DNA of 53,072 bases from Pelosinus sp. (lineage in GTDB: Bacteria > Bacillota > Negativicutes > Propionisporales > Propionisporaceae): assembly GCA_021372375.1 (NCBI GenBank), contig JAJFUN010000124.1:1-53072 (forward strand), given 5' to 3'. Positions 36,148 through 45,574 of this stretch are shown here, piece by piece (the first letter of the stretch is position 1; each line of letters starts with the position of its first letter). The notes below the pieces were generated by a model, which saw only the letters and a program-made list of their open reading frames with translations, had not been told where the DNA came from and made no database searches. Made by a program: the position numbers and the translations under genes.

Positions 36148-36165
36148 AATTTGTAACCTAAGTGA

Positions 36166-37641
36166 TTAGCCTTGCAGTAATTGTAATACTGACTGCGGCT
36201 GTTGATTGGCTTTGGCCAGCATTGCATTGGCAGCCTGCGACAAAATATTGTTCTTCTGATAAGTCATCATTTCCGAAGACATATCTACATCGCGGATACG
36301 TGATTCGGAGCTAGTGATGTTTTCATTAGAAGTATTCAAGTTGTCAATAGTATTAGTCAAGCGGTTTTGATAAGCACCAAGTGACGAACGCTGTTTGGAT
36401 ACTGCATTGATAGCTTTATCAATTGCAGTAATTGCTTTATTTGCATTATCCTGTGTGCTTACATTGATACCAGCAACAACATTAGCATTTGCAGCTACGT
36501 CTCTGTTATTCAAAACAGCAGCAGTAGATATCACTGACTTAGCAATAAAGCTGGCAGTAGCAGCACTAGCGCCTAACTTGCTGTAATCAAAGGAAAGATT
36601 TACTGTTTTATCTAAGTTGCTGTCGCCAACAGTTGCAGCAGTGTCACCTTTGTGTACGGTAACAGAAGAACCTACATTTTTGCCGCCTGAAGTCAATTGC
36701 AGAGTAGTCTGTGCAGTTTTCATACCGAAACTGAAAGTATCGCCCGCAGCCACGGTAGCAGCAGCAAATTTCATAGTCATGCCATCAATATTTACACCGG
36801 CAGTGAAATCACCATTTACAGTAGTCCAGCTAGTACCATTATCAGTCGAATAAGCAACGCTGTTAACAGCAGTAGCACCCGAATTAACACTAGCTACTTT
36901 TACTAAATAGTTAGCATCAGCAGTACCAGTAAATCCACTTGCTGCAGTTATTGAAAGAGTAGCTGCCGAACCAGAAGTTTTGTAAGTCTGGGTAGTAGTT
37001 CTGCTGAAAGTAGCTGCAGTATGACTGGTAATTTTGATCTGGTAGCTTGTCTTATCATCAAAACTTCTTGATACATTAGAAATATTCAGTCCAGTAGTAC
37101 CAGCTTTAACAGTAGCAGCTGTAATAATATTACTAGCTACACCTAAGCTCTGCGCATCCATAGCACTTACTGATACGTCCATATTCTGGTTAGCGTTAGC
37201 GCCGATATGGAAAGTATCGCTAAGTCCACCAGCAAGCAGGTTTTGTGTATTGAACTCAGTAGTATTGGAGATACGGCTGATTTCTTTTGCTAGTTGGTCA
37301 ACTTCGCCTTGGATTTTACCGCGGTCATCAGCAGTATTGGTATCATTGGCAGACTGTACAGCAAGTTCTCTCATTCTTTGCAGAATGCTATGAGTCTGAT
37401 CCAAACCACCTTCTGCAGTCTGCAGCATGGAAATACCATCTTGTGCATTAGCGCCAGCTTGTTTCAAGCCGCTGATCTGGCCTCTCATTTTTTCGGAAAT
37501 TGCAAGACCTGCTGCATCATCAGATGCACCGTTGATGCGTTGACCTGTTGATAATTTCTGCAAGGAACTGTTAGTTGCTTTGTTGTTTTTACCCAAAGCG
37601 TTAAGGGTATTCATTGCTGAGATATTATGATTGATAATCAT
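36166..37641 (-). CDS. Flagellin, main filament protein
   Basis: 491 residues from the ATG at 37641 (GGGAGG 9 nt upstream); the open frame before it is leader. The conserved N-terminal (MIINHNISAMNTLNALGKNN, LSTGQRINGASDDAAGLAIS) and C-terminal (SRIRDVDMSSEM ... QPQSVLQLLQG) D0/D1 parts are intact. The variable part (about 175-390) is rich in Ser, Thr and Ala, likely O-glycosylation ground, and includes one copy of the Y-S-T-D-N-G-x-S-W module (264-272) that is multiplied in FlgL and FlgK. A sigma-28-like promoter and candidate CsrA sites lie upstream. Confidence 0.97.
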   Translation of the reverse strand: MIINHNISAMNTLNALGKNNKATNSSLQKLSTGQRINGASDDAAGLAISEKMRGQISGLKQAGANAQDGISMLQTAEGGLDQTHSILQRMRELAVQSANDTNTADDRGKIQGEVDQLAKEISRISNTTEFNTQNLLAGGLSDTFHIGANANQNMDVSVSAMDAQSLGVASNIITAATVKAGTTGLNISNVSRSFDDKTSYQIKITSHTAATFSRTTTQTYKTSGSAATLSITAASGFTGTADANYLVKVASVNSGATAVNSVAYSTDNGTSWTTVNGDFTAGVNIDGMTMKFAAATVAAGDTFSFGMKTAQTTLQLTSGGKNVGSSVTVHKGDTAATVGDSNLDKTVNLSFDYSKLGASAATASFIAKSVISTAAVLNNRDVAANANVVAGINVSTQDNANKAITAIDKAINAVSKQRSSLGAYQNRLTNTIDNLNTSNENITSSESRIRDVDMSSEMMTYQKNNILSQAANAMLAKANQQPQSVLQLLQG

Positions 37642-37650
37642 TTGTATATT

Positions 37651-37682
37651 CCTCCCTGATTTTAATATTAGGCATCCATGCC
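37651..37682 (-). promoter_or_regulatory. Candidate CsrA-binding sites in the flagellin leader
   Basis: On the minus strand GGCATGGATGCC (37682-37671) folds as GGCA-TGGA-TGCC, putting GGA in a tetraloop, the ideal CsrA site. A second GGA lies in the ribosome site CAGGGAGGAA. Two such sites, one over the ribosome site, are how CsrA represses hag in B. subtilis. csrA and fliW are encoded 4 kb away. Confidence 0.7.
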
Positions 37683-37761
37683 CAATGTATTTGCCCTTGG
37701 TACTCTTTTCGATTACCCCGGCCGGTTGTAATAAAAAGAGCATTTATTAGCTTCAATATTA

Positions 37762-37788
37762 TTATCGTAGGGGTTTGTAAATATATTA
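37762..37788 (-). promoter_or_regulatory. Candidate sigma-28 promoter of the flagellin gene
   Basis: On the minus strand TAAT-N15-TACGATAA, near the consensus TAAA-N15-GCCGATAA. The promoter proposed before flgM has the same TAAT-N15-nACGATA form, which supports both. Confidence 0.6.
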
Positions 37789-37833
37789 AGAGTTTATTTA
37801 GTTTTTTTGCAGAAATTTGTGATTTTTATTTTG

Positions 37834-37869
37834 TAAAAAAAATAGGAAGCAATGGTTTATCGCTCCCTA
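37834..37869 (-). terminator. Terminator after fliT
   Basis: In RNA, AGGGAGCGAU pairs with AUUGCUUCCU (10 bp, two of them G-U) around a 5-nt loop, and a long T-run follows. It ends the fliD-fliS-fliT transcript just before the flagellin promoter. Confidence 0.8.
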
Positions 37870-37876
37870 TGGTTCC

Positions 37877-38209
37877 CTACCTACTCGTATTTAAATAATT
37901 ACCGGCATAATTTATGCTTCCTTCGTACTTCTGCACTACATTTTCTTGCTGCTTCATTGCATTAAAGACCATGTGAAAACATTTTAGCATTTCCGCATTT
38001 GCCAGTTTAATCTGCTGCAGCAGTGCTTTTCCGGCTGATGAAGTGTAATAAGCTTCATCCGGCAATTTTTCAATTTGTTGCTGTAACACGCCGCGTTGAT
38101 CCACTAATGCGAAAAACAGTTCTAAATCCCTCTGCATTATAAATTTTTTCATTTCTTCTGTGAGAAACAAATAATCCTGCCACTTCTCTTGAAGCTCTGT
38201 GTTTTCCAT
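37877..38209 (-). CDS. fliT: FliT-like flagellar chaperone
   Basis: 110 residues, mainly helical and rich in Gln and Glu, directly after fliS with 1 nt between. It occupies the fliT place of the fliD-fliS-fliT order. FliT in enteric bacteria binds the FliD C-terminus and FlhC; in Bacillota sequence similarity to it is faint. The C-terminal half of the FliS-FliT fusion at 23841-24545 is a clear relative of this protein, which supports the pairing. Confidence 0.75.
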   Translation of the reverse strand: MENTELQEKWQDYLFLTEEMKKFIMQRDLELFFALVDQRGVLQQQIEKLPDEAYYTSSAGKALLQQIKLANAEMLKCFHMVFNAMKQQENVVQKYEGSINYAGNYLNTSR

Positions 38210-38210
38210 A

Positions 38211-38603
38211 TTATTTTCCTGCAGCCTTCGCTAAACGTACCTGCTTCATAGCTTGTACCCAGGTATCACGAAATTCCACCAGCAGCTTTTTAGCCTGTTC
38301 CAGTAGTTCTTTATCCTTTTTTATATTTCCCTGTACCAAACAATGCAAAATATACTCTTCTAGAATCAGCCAGTTTTCTGCAATCTCATATTTGGTATCG
38401 GTGGTAACCATCAGCTCGTGTACAATATTTTGCGCCCGCATATTTTTGTGATGCGCCTTTTCGATATTGTTTTCGTCAAGCGCTTGTATACTTTCCGTAA
38501 CGAAACGAATGGCGCCATTATATAGCATCAAGGTCAATTCCTCCGGCGATGCTGTCATAACTTGTTGTTGTCTATAGGCGTTAGCTGTATTCGCAGCATT
38601 CAT
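38211..38603 (-). CDS. fliS: Flagellin export chaperone FliS
   Basis: 130 residues. The N-terminal YRQQQVMTASPEELTLMLYNGAI is the FliS signature; five helices are expected. FliS wraps the flagellin C-terminus to prevent assembly in the cytoplasm, and in B. subtilis it helps FliW-CsrA control. A GGGGG site precedes the ATG. It lies between fliD and fliT. Confidence 0.96.
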   Translation of the reverse strand: MNAANTANAYRQQQVMTASPEELTLMLYNGAIRFVTESIQALDENNIEKAHHKNMRAQNIVHELMVTTDTKYEIAENWLILEEYILHCLVQGNIKKDKELLEQAKKLLVEFRDTWVQAMKQVRLAKAAGK

Positions 38604-38666
38604 GCCAAATCCCCCTTATTTCTGACTAAATATGTGTTGACAAATTTCCAAGCTCTTCATTTATGC

Positions 38667-40904
38667 TTATGATCCCAGTAAGGAAGATAATTGACTTGTT
38701 TGGCTATTCAACTTAGACAAGGCTGTTTCCATTTTGCTATACGTATTATAATATCCCTTTTCTATGTTTTGCAACCTTGTATACATATCAGTTATTTGAG
38801 TAGTATAATCCTTATACTGCTTACCTAAGACACTACTAACGTCTCCCGTAGTTGCTGCCGTAGTTCCTGCTTGACTCTTAATACTATCAGCAGCAATTTT
38901 TAGATAATTGCTTAGTCTTACGGCAATCCCATTTTTACTAGAATTAAAACTACTCGAACTAGTACTTGTGGTACTAGTACTGCTATCTGTTGTCCCAAAG
39001 ATCTTGTAAACCGCATCTGGATCATCTTGCAGCGCTTTGCGCAGTGCATCTTCATCTACATACAGTTTACCTTCTTCAGTATAGTCTGAGCTAGTCGTAA
39101 TCCCAATACTTGAAGCACTTTTGTATTTCCCATCAATACCGGAAACTGAACTCGAAAAAGCATCGCGCATTGAATTTGCCAAGTCTTTTAAGGTAGAATC
39201 ATTATGGAGCAGGCCTGTCTTGGCCTTGGTCGTCCAGAGTGATATATCATCATCTTTCATCGCCGACTTCTGATCATCGGTCAGTGGCAGATAATTGCTG
39301 TCATATTTTTCATCCACTTTGGTATTAATAGAACTCAGCATGGTATTATATGCGCTGACAAAATCTTTGACGCTTTTGATTACGGCTTCGGTGTCATTCT
39401 GCACCGAGACGGTAGATGTACCGGTTGACTGCAGATTATACGAAATACCAGCCATAGTAAATTTATTACTAGACTGCGTTGTAGTAACACCATCAATCTT
39501 CACCAGCGCATCTTGTCCGCTTTGTGAATTAAGATGCAACGTATTGGACATGAAATTCTGCGCCGTAGCATCGCTCCCACTTAGATCCAGCGTAGCACCT
39601 GTGGTGTGTGCTTTTAGCGTAAGCTTTCCATGATCAAAACTGGCATCCACAAGCGGTGTTACCCCATCACTTGCTTTAAGCCCATTAAGCCCACTCAGTA
39701 TTGTCTGCATCGAATCACTGTACTTAAAGTCTACCGTTTTACTAGTAGTACCATCTGAAACCTTAACGACAAACGGAGTATCATTGCCCGCAACCAGCGG
39801 CGCTGTTGTATCAAAACCAACGGTTGCCGTACTAATAGCCCCAGTTGTTTTGTTAATGGTAGAACTTGCATCCACAATACCTGTTAATTTGAGCTGATTT
39901 TGTAAAAAGCTAATTGCCCCTGCATCACTACCAGTTAATTGAATCGGATTCGCATCCTCTTTTGCTTTAAGAATAAAGTGACCTGTACTATCCATACTGG
40001 CAAAAGCCGCCTGATTTCCACTGCTATCTTTGATATTATTGATTTGTGTCATAATATCACTCAGTGAAGTCTTGGTGGTATCTACCGCAATGTTCGCTGT
40101 AGCCCCGCCTACACTAACCGCCAAGTTAAAACTGCCGGCTAGGCCGGAAAACTGACTTGCCAAATTAGCAGTATCTGAAAATCCTACAGCGGCACTGCTA
40201 GTAATGCCACTAGTAGTTACATTAGCAAGTGCACTCAATTTCAATTTATTGGACACAAAATCCAGGCCCTGCGTGCTGCTACCGCTAAAATCAATCCCGG
40301 TACTAGACCCAATCCCATTTGTGTACAGAAAGAAACGATCTTGAGTAGCATCATAAGATGCTGAGACACCTGCGCCTGCTTTATTAATAGAACTTACTAA
40401 ATCATTAATGCTTTTTGAAGTATCGACTGTAACTGTTTTCCCATTTATATGAATATCAAAAGTACCACTTGTGCCACTTGTACCAAATTGAGTTGCTATA
40501 CTACTTTTACTAGTGCCTGTAGTAATTTTATCTGTACTAGACTGAGTTACACCACTCGCCAGCTGCACCACATTAATACTATGATTAATGGTCGCAGCAT
40601 CGCCATTGGCTGTCGCAGTCACCGCCGTACTATTACTGGAAACCACACTTTTCGCCGCCAACGTGCTCTTCATCTGAAAGTTAAATACTTTATTATTTCT
40701 AAAATCGTTAGTGCTAGTATAAAAGCTATTATATGCTTCTTTTCTCCAGCCTACAACTGTCTGTTTTTGAATTAGTTTATCATACGGCATACGCTTTGCC
40801 GACATTAATTTTTCTACCATCGAATCTACATCAATCCCCGAACCACTGAGCCCATAAGTATGATTGTTGGTATTGCCAAAACTGGTCACACCGCTTGTAC
40901 TCAT
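38667..40904 (-). CDS. fliD: Flagellar filament cap protein FliD
   Basis: About 745 residues from the ATG at 40904 (GGGAGGTG upstream); longer than most FliD (450-650). N-terminal G-L-S-G-S-G-I-D-V-D-S-M-V-E-K-L-M is the FliD hallmark. Several Ser/Thr-rich beta domains follow, including three 'flagellin hook IN'-type stretches with internal similarity (near 135-165, 250-280 and 350-400). The C-terminal helix region (YTTQITDMYTRLQNIEKGYYNTYSKMETALSKLN) is complete. FliD caps the filament and folds arriving flagellin. Confidence 0.95.
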   Translation of the reverse strand: MSTSGVTSFGNTNNHTYGLSGSGIDVDSMVEKLMSAKRMPYDKLIQKQTVVGWRKEAYNSFYTSTNDFRNNKVFNFQMKSTLAAKSVVSSNSTAVTATANGDAATINHSINVVQLASGVTQSSTDKITTGTSKSSIATQFGTSGTSGTFDIHINGKTVTVDTSKSINDLVSSINKAGAGVSASYDATQDRFFLYTNGIGSSTGIDFSGSSTQGLDFVSNKLKLSALANVTTSGITSSAAVGFSDTANLASQFSGLAGSFNLAVSVGGATANIAVDTTKTSLSDIMTQINNIKDSSGNQAAFASMDSTGHFILKAKEDANPIQLTGSDAGAISFLQNQLKLTGIVDASSTINKTTGAISTATVGFDTTAPLVAGNDTPFVVKVSDGTTSKTVDFKYSDSMQTILSGLNGLKASDGVTPLVDASFDHGKLTLKAHTTGATLDLSGSDATAQNFMSNTLHLNSQSGQDALVKIDGVTTTQSSNKFTMAGISYNLQSTGTSTVSVQNDTEAVIKSVKDFVSAYNTMLSSINTKVDEKYDSNYLPLTDDQKSAMKDDDISLWTTKAKTGLLHNDSTLKDLANSMRDAFSSSVSGIDGKYKSASSIGITTSSDYTEEGKLYVDEDALRKALQDDPDAVYKIFGTTDSSTSTTSTSSSSFNSSKNGIAVRLSNYLKIAADSIKSQAGTTAATTGDVSSVLGKQYKDYTTQITDMYTRLQNIEKGYYNTYSKMETALSKLNSQTSQLSSLLGS

Positions 40905-40932
40905 TGTAACACCTCCCACATAAAATCAAACC

Positions 40933-41340
40933 TTATGCCTTTTTATCTAATAATGCACCGACACAATCACGAATCCGCGCCAACGTATCTAGCATTTCTT
41001 TACTCGGCACTTCCTTGATAACCTTATTTGTCTTAGTATCAACAACCTGCACTATCAGCTCTTGCATTTTGGAATGAAAAGCAAACCGGATATCTGTATT
41101 GATGGATTCCATAAAATTATTCAATCCATCGGTAATATCTTGCAAATGTTCCTTCGTAAGATGCTGCTTGCTATCGTCTACCTTATTGGTACTTTGCTGT
41201 TCATTACCCTGTGTAAATTTGGTGGTACTATTAATATCACCCTCTGCTTGCCCCACAGCTGATTCGGTTTGATAATTCACAGGTTTCGCCGCAGTTGCCA
41301 ACGCTGAAACTGAATAGCTGCCAACCGTTTTAATATCCAC
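40933..41340 (-). CDS. flaG: FlaG family protein
   Basis: About 135 residues, with GTG at 41340 taken as start (GGAGG 8 nt upstream). The low-complexity Gln/Ser/Asn N-terminus and the conserved C-terminal block (FAFHSKMQELIVQVVDTKTNKVIKEVPSKEML, given here as key words: DTKTNKVIKEVPSKE) fit FlaG. The family influences filament length. It sits before fliD as in Bacillus. Confidence 0.93.
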   Translation of the reverse strand: MDIKTVGSYSVSALATAAKPVNYQTESAVGQAEGDINSTTKFTQGNEQQSTNKVDDSKQHLTKEHLQDITDGLNNFMESINTDIRFAFHSKMQELIVQVVDTKTNKVIKEVPSKEMLDTLARIRDCVGALLDKKA

Positions 41341-41419
41341 TACACATACCTCCAAAATAGGTCTTCTCTGCAATTGCTATATACATATTATCGTATATTG
41401 CAGAAAAAACTTTAGCAAA

Positions 41420-41653
41420 CTATTTTTTTGTTGGCACATCTTTTAGAAAGGCCAACAATTCTGGCTGCGATAGCACTGCAACTTGCTTATTTTCGACTAT
41501 AATCGAATCATAAATTTCACCACGATAAATCTTTACCTCACGAGGTGCATCAATTGCTAGTCGAATATTATCACCTTTAATATCCACTACTGTGACAACA
41601 ATATTATTGCCAATGACAATTCGCTCGCCAATTCGCCGTGTCAGTGCAAGCAC
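41420..41653 (-). CDS. csrA: Translational regulator CsrA
   Basis: About 77 residues from GTG 41653 (AAGGGGG 7 nt upstream), beginning L-A-L-T-R-R-I-G-E-R-I-V-I-G; the open frame upstream is the end of fliW. The RNA-binding R-E-V-x-I-Y-R-x-E-I motif is complete. It binds GGA loops in mRNA and represses flagellin translation. The fliW stop lies 1 nt before its start. Free CsrA is titrated by FliW when flagellin has been exported. Confidence 0.96.
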   Translation of the reverse strand: MLALTRRIGERIVIGNNIVVTVVDIKGDNIRLAIDAPREVKIYRGEIYDSIIVENKQVAVLSQPELLAFLKDVPTKK

Positions 41654-41654
41654 G

Positions 41655-42113
41655 TTATTTGCCCCCTTTACCAGGTTCTTTAGCAAAACCCTGCGGAAAT
41701 AGACGATGGCGAATTTGGTAAGGACTTTTTTCTAAGACAAATTGTATTGCCCGACGATTCACCAGATTGATAATAACAGGCGCCAAAAGATTGGCTGTCA
41801 TTTCTTCCGGATTCTCAGGCACTCTGACCATACTCATAATTTGCAGTACATCTGCTTCATTAAAGCCAAACTCCTCGGCAATCTCATCTTTAATTTCAAA
41901 CTCATAATCAGAGAAAAATGAAAATGGATCAACAATAATAAAGGTTAAGTTTGGTTCTCTTGTTGATTGTAAAAACGAAAATGGATTGCCTTCCTGTACA
42001 GCTAAGAGGGCAAATTCCTTTTCATCTAAAAAACCCGGCACACCATAAGGAAAATGAATAAGCTCACTTTCATCAATTTCGATCTCACCCAGCCGCGTAG
42101 ACTGAATTAACAT
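41655..42113 (-). CDS. fliW: Flagellar assembly factor FliW
   Basis: About 152 residues from the ATG at 42113 (GAAGAGG upstream). The N-terminal L-G-E-I-E-I-D-E-x-x-L-I-x-F-P-x-G-x-P-G-F and the A-N-L-x-A-P-x-x-I-N segment mark FliW. It binds either flagellin or CsrA, so it couples flagellin export to flagellin translation. Adjacent to csrA with matching strand and near-zero spacing. Confidence 0.96.
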   Translation of the reverse strand: MLIQSTRLGEIEIDESELIHFPYGVPGFLDEKEFALLAVQEGNPFSFLQSTREPNLTFIIVDPFSFFSDYEFEIKDEIAEEFGFNEADVLQIMSMVRVPENPEEMTANLLAPVIINLVNRRAIQFVLEKSPYQIRHRLFPQGFAKEPGKGGK

Positions 42114-42138
42114 ATTGTACACCTCTTCAATTATTTCG

Positions 42139-42699
42139 CTATACTCCGACGTCTACTTTGCTGTCCATAGCGCGAAAATGGACTTCCGGGTACTGCAGCA
42201 TGGTAATATCCACCGTACCTCGCTCTAGATTCCCTGTGGCAGTACCATACACTGCCTGAATATTTAATTTTCCTGGGTTAACCTCAATTTCTGCCTCATG
42301 CGTCACAACCTTTATCGAAGGTTCGGCCACACTGGCAATGTTAATCTCCACAGGTTTAGAGTTCATAGCCTCTTTAGCAAAGCGTATAAAGGGATTGCCC
42401 TTACCCAAACTTTTTGCGATAATAGCCCCTTCACGTGCCGCTTTAGCGGTATATTCCTGAATTGCTTTCATACCCTTTTGCGCCTTTTCCCGATCAAAAT
42501 CCACATTGTTACGAAACCCGCGAGAATAATCACTGGGATAGTTATCAATTGTTACCTCAGCCGCCGGTGTATGAAATTTCATAGTCAATGGTTCTGAAGA
42601 CATTTCGACATGCGGATCAGTAGTCTTTAACTCTAAAAATGGGTCCTTTATATCCATGCGGGCTTTAGCATTAGTCTGTACTGCTTTAAGCTCTAGCAT
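42139..42699 (-). CDS. DUF6470 family protein (YviE-like)
   Basis: 186 residues, beta-rich with a central helix (about 65-100) and a C-terminal repeat-like part. It lies between flgL and fliW, exactly the yviE place in B. subtilis. No enzymatic motif is present. The function is unknown; a role in flagellar assembly is inferred from position. Its ends are 17 nt from fliW and 34 nt from flgL. Confidence 0.8.
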   Translation of the reverse strand: MLELKAVQTNAKARMDIKDPFLELKTTDPHVEMSSEPLTMKFHTPAAEVTIDNYPSDYSRGFRNNVDFDREKAQKGMKAIQEYTAKAAREGAIIAKSLGKGNPFIRFAKEAMNSKPVEINIASVAEPSIKVVTHEAEIEVNPGKLNIQAVYGTATGNLERGTVDITMLQYPEVHFRAMDSKVDVGV

Positions 42700-42732
42700 G
42701 TTCTTTCACCTCCACTTGCCTAGATTAAGAAA

Positions 42733-45561
42733 CTACTTCAGAAAATCCACCAGTGAGGTTTGCATAATCTTTCCGCCTACAGCTAAGGCCGCACGATACA
42801 CATTTTGAATGGTATTATAATCCGTAATCGCTTGTGCCATATCGAGGCCGTCATTTGTTCCCTGATCATCTTCAATTTGCGTACGTTCATTATCCATCAT
42901 ATTGCTGGTCATCTCATACATACTCATCCGCGCCCCCAGCTCAGTTTGGGCCTTCAGCTGTAATTTGTGATCATCGTCAATATACTGGGTACCTACCGCA
43001 GAAAGCCACTTGGTATCAGGACCTTTGCCTTGTGGCAACGTAAAAGAGTAACGATCATTAAGTGTGTTATTGGCATTTGCGTCAATACTCAGACTCAAAT
43101 ACTGCGTAGTATTAGGAATTTGTAATTTTAACGCAGTAGTAGGCGGAACTCCAGGCGTAATCGTAATTGGCGAGTTTGGATCAGCAGTTATATTATAAGT
43201 ATCCGCATTAGTATTTAATTTGTTGGTAGGAATTCTGAGCACCTGCCCCCCTGCACCTAAAGAAATCACCGCCACAGTAGAGGAAGTATTGGTATCCGTA
43301 TTCGTCGCAGTTTCATACGTGATTGTCGCAGCAGGAACACCATTCACATTTGCTCCTGTCACCTTACCATCACTATCCACCTGAATATTATCAACCGTGC
43401 AAGGCATCGCAAGCCCAGTGCTGCCGCCGACAGTAGCAGTCGCACCATTACTATTCGTCTGACTCACTTTATAATTGCTGATAGATGTCCAGCTAGCACC
43501 ATTATCTGTAGAATAGGATGCTTGAGTAACTGTTCCATTACTATCTGTGCCATCGATTTTTACGCTATAAGAAATATTTGCCGTTCCTGCATAATTACCT
43601 GAAAGGGTAACTGCGCCGCCTTTTGCATTAGACTGCCCAATTTGGAACGCATCTTGCGGCACACGGAAGGAATAAACATCACCTTGAGAGGTTTGTGGCT
43701 GTACGGAATAGATGTCACCCGCAACGGTATTCGGGTTTGTTTTTAAGCTAATGACCGTCCCATCCGGCAAAGCCACCGTGCTTTGCGCTGTACTGGTCGT
43801 AGCATCAATAGAAGCCGGCGATGCCGGCGCCGGTGCTGTCGGCAAAGGTGTCCAGTGTACCCCATCTGTAGAATAGGAAGCACCCGTAATTTGGCCTGCA
43901 TTTGCCGCTGGAGCAGCAACAACCGCCCCAACCCTTACCTTATATCCGCTATTATCGACAACTGACGCATTACCGCCTAACACATTACTTTGCGATATGG
44001 TAGACCCTGTGCTATTAAAGTCCACACGATAGGTATCCTTAATATCCGACGGAGTACTTGGAGGCACCGTACTTGGTATATTATTATTGTTTTTAGCAAT
44101 ATCGATAACTCGTCCATTGGGTAAAGTAAGTGAAGTTTTTTGCGAATTACTTATATCGATTTCGTTTGCTGTATTAAAATTTATCCAATTAGCTCCATTA
44201 TCTGTTGAATATGCCGCGCCTTGCACTTGTCCACCGACAACGCTAGTAAAACATATTTGATACGACCCGCTGCTGCCGGATATAGTCGCCGCACCGCCTA
44301 AAGAATTACTTTGGATAATACTCAAGCTTTTGCTCGCATCTACATCATAAGTATTGGAAACTGCATTATTGGCATTCTTAGCTATATTTATCACTCTGCC
44401 GTCTGGTAGAGTAAGCGCCGTATTATTAGGATCAGATGTACTATCAAGTTCAGCAGCTTTAGTCGCAGTATTACCCGTATTAAACGGAATAAAAGCGCCA
44501 CCATTAATCGAATAGGAGGCAGCTGTTACCTGACCCCCAGCTCCTACCGCATCAATCTGCACTTTATAATTCGATACTGCACTCTTCGTAACTATAATAG
44601 CCCCACCATTTGGATTTGTTTGATCTACCTTGGCGCCATCAGTAATATTAAACTTCACACCGTCATCAAAAGCAACTATTGCTGGGTTTTTCGTCGTATC
44701 TAACGAGCTGCCTGTCCCTGGTTTACCTACAGCAGTCCAGCTATTACCTCCATCTGTAGAATAAGAGGCTCCCGTTACCCGCCCGGAATGATCTACTCCA
44801 TCAACTCGCACATCATAGCTTTTAAAGCCAGCTCCGGTGTATTTCCCGCCAACCGTACCAATTCCACCATTTTGATTGGTTTGCTGTACGCTGGATGTTT
44901 TCTCCATCTCATCCTTAATTTCTAATAGATGATTGAGTACGTCTAGTGTCTGCTGGCCATATACCGTACTGGTCGAGCCAAAAATATTCGTGCCATTCAA
45001 GTTTACGCTATCCCGATTAGTATTCGATGCCCCATCTTGAATAGGCATGGAAATGAGACTGGTATCGCCATTATATACCACAATTTCTTTGGTCAAATTA
45101 GAATTGGGATCTTTAATCGTTTTGCGTTCAAACGGCTGCGTCGAATCATTTTGTCCAGCAAATAGATATCGATCACCGACTTTAGTATTACCTAATGAAA
45201 CAACTTGGTTAATAAGTCCATCAATTTGAGCCCCAATGGTATGTATATCACCTGGGGTTTTTGTATCATCCGCACTGACAACCAGTTCTTTGGCTTTAAT
45301 CATAATCGAACTCATATCTGACATGACACCATCCGTATTATTCATCCAAGACTGGGCATCACTCAAATTTTGCGAAAACTGCACATTTTTAGCTAAGCTA
45401 GTCGCAAATTTCAGACTACGCACTGCCCTGACCGGATTATCAGAAGGACGATGAATGGACTTGCCATCCGAAAGCTGTTCTTGAATATTATTCTGTTTTT
45501 CCAGCGAGCTATTGAGACTGTTTAAATAGTTATAACTCATCATCTTATTCGTTATTCGCAT
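42733..45561 (-). CDS. flgL: Hook-filament junction protein FlgL, enlarged by repeats
   Basis: About 942 residues from the ATG at 45561; ordinary FlgL has about 300. The N-terminal D0/D1 (RITNKMMSYNYLNSLN, residues 1-225) and the C-terminal D1/D0 (TELGARMSMYEMTSNMM to the end) are normal. Between them, about 226-850, lie six units that begin with a Q-[ST]-N-x-x-G-G phrase (near 229, 316, 419, 526, 646 and 703); the first five carry a Y-S-x-D/N-G core (269, 352, 453, 565, 685). The insert should form a large surface bulge at the hook-filament junction. The sequence is Asn/Thr/Ser-rich and could be glycosylated. Confidence 0.92.
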   Translation of the reverse strand: MRITNKMMSYNYLNSLNSSLEKQNNIQEQLSDGKSIHRPSDNPVRAVRSLKFATSLAKNVQFSQNLSDAQSWMNNTDGVMSDMSSIMIKAKELVVSADDTKTPGDIHTIGAQIDGLINQVVSLGNTKVGDRYLFAGQNDSTQPFERKTIKDPNSNLTKEIVVYNGDTSLISMPIQDGASNTNRDSVNLNGTNIFGSTSTVYGQQTLDVLNHLLEIKDEMEKTSSVQQTNQNGGIGTVGGKYTGAGFKSYDVRVDGVDHSGRVTGASYSTDGGNSWTAVGKPGTGSSLDTTKNPAIVAFDDGVKFNITDGAKVDQTNPNGGAIIVTKSAVSNYKVQIDAVGAGGQVTAASYSINGGAFIPFNTGNTATKAAELDSTSDPNNTALTLPDGRVINIAKNANNAVSNTYDVDASKSLSIIQSNSLGGAATISGSSGSYQICFTSVVGGQVQGAAYSTDNGANWINFNTANEIDISNSQKTSLTLPNGRVIDIAKNNNNIPSTVPPSTPSDIKDTYRVDFNSTGSTISQSNVLGGNASVVDNSGYKVRVGAVVAAPAANAGQITGASYSTDGVHWTPLPTAPAPASPASIDATTSTAQSTVALPDGTVISLKTNPNTVAGDIYSVQPQTSQGDVYSFRVPQDAFQIGQSNAKGGAVTLSGNYAGTANISYSVKIDGTDSNGTVTQASYSTDNGASWTSISNYKVSQTNSNGATATVGGSTGLAMPCTVDNIQVDSDGKVTGANVNGVPAATITYETATNTDTNTSSTVAVISLGAGGQVLRIPTNKLNTNADTYNITADPNSPITITPGVPPTTALKLQIPNTTQYLSLSIDANANNTLNDRYSFTLPQGKGPDTKWLSAVGTQYIDDDHKLQLKAQTELGARMSMYEMTSNMMDNERTQIEDDQGTNDGLDMAQAITDYNTIQNVYRAALAVGGKIMQTSLVDFLK
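43020..44892 (-). repeat. Six-unit protein repeat region within flgL
   Basis: Units are 57-120 codons, diverged at DNA level but alike in protein: a QSN-x-x-GG entry, alternating beta strands, a YSTDxGxxW core, then a LPDGRVIxI or GDxYxF exit. Related units lie in flgK (near residues 389 and 505) and in the main flagellin (core at 264). Confidence 0.8.
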
Positions 45562-45574
45562 GACCATTCACTCC

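Noticed and set aside
43020-44892. CRISPR or DNA-level tandem array in flgL
   Set aside because: The repeats are diverged at the nucleotide level, unevenly spaced and in frame with the protein; no CRISPR pattern exists anywhere in the window.
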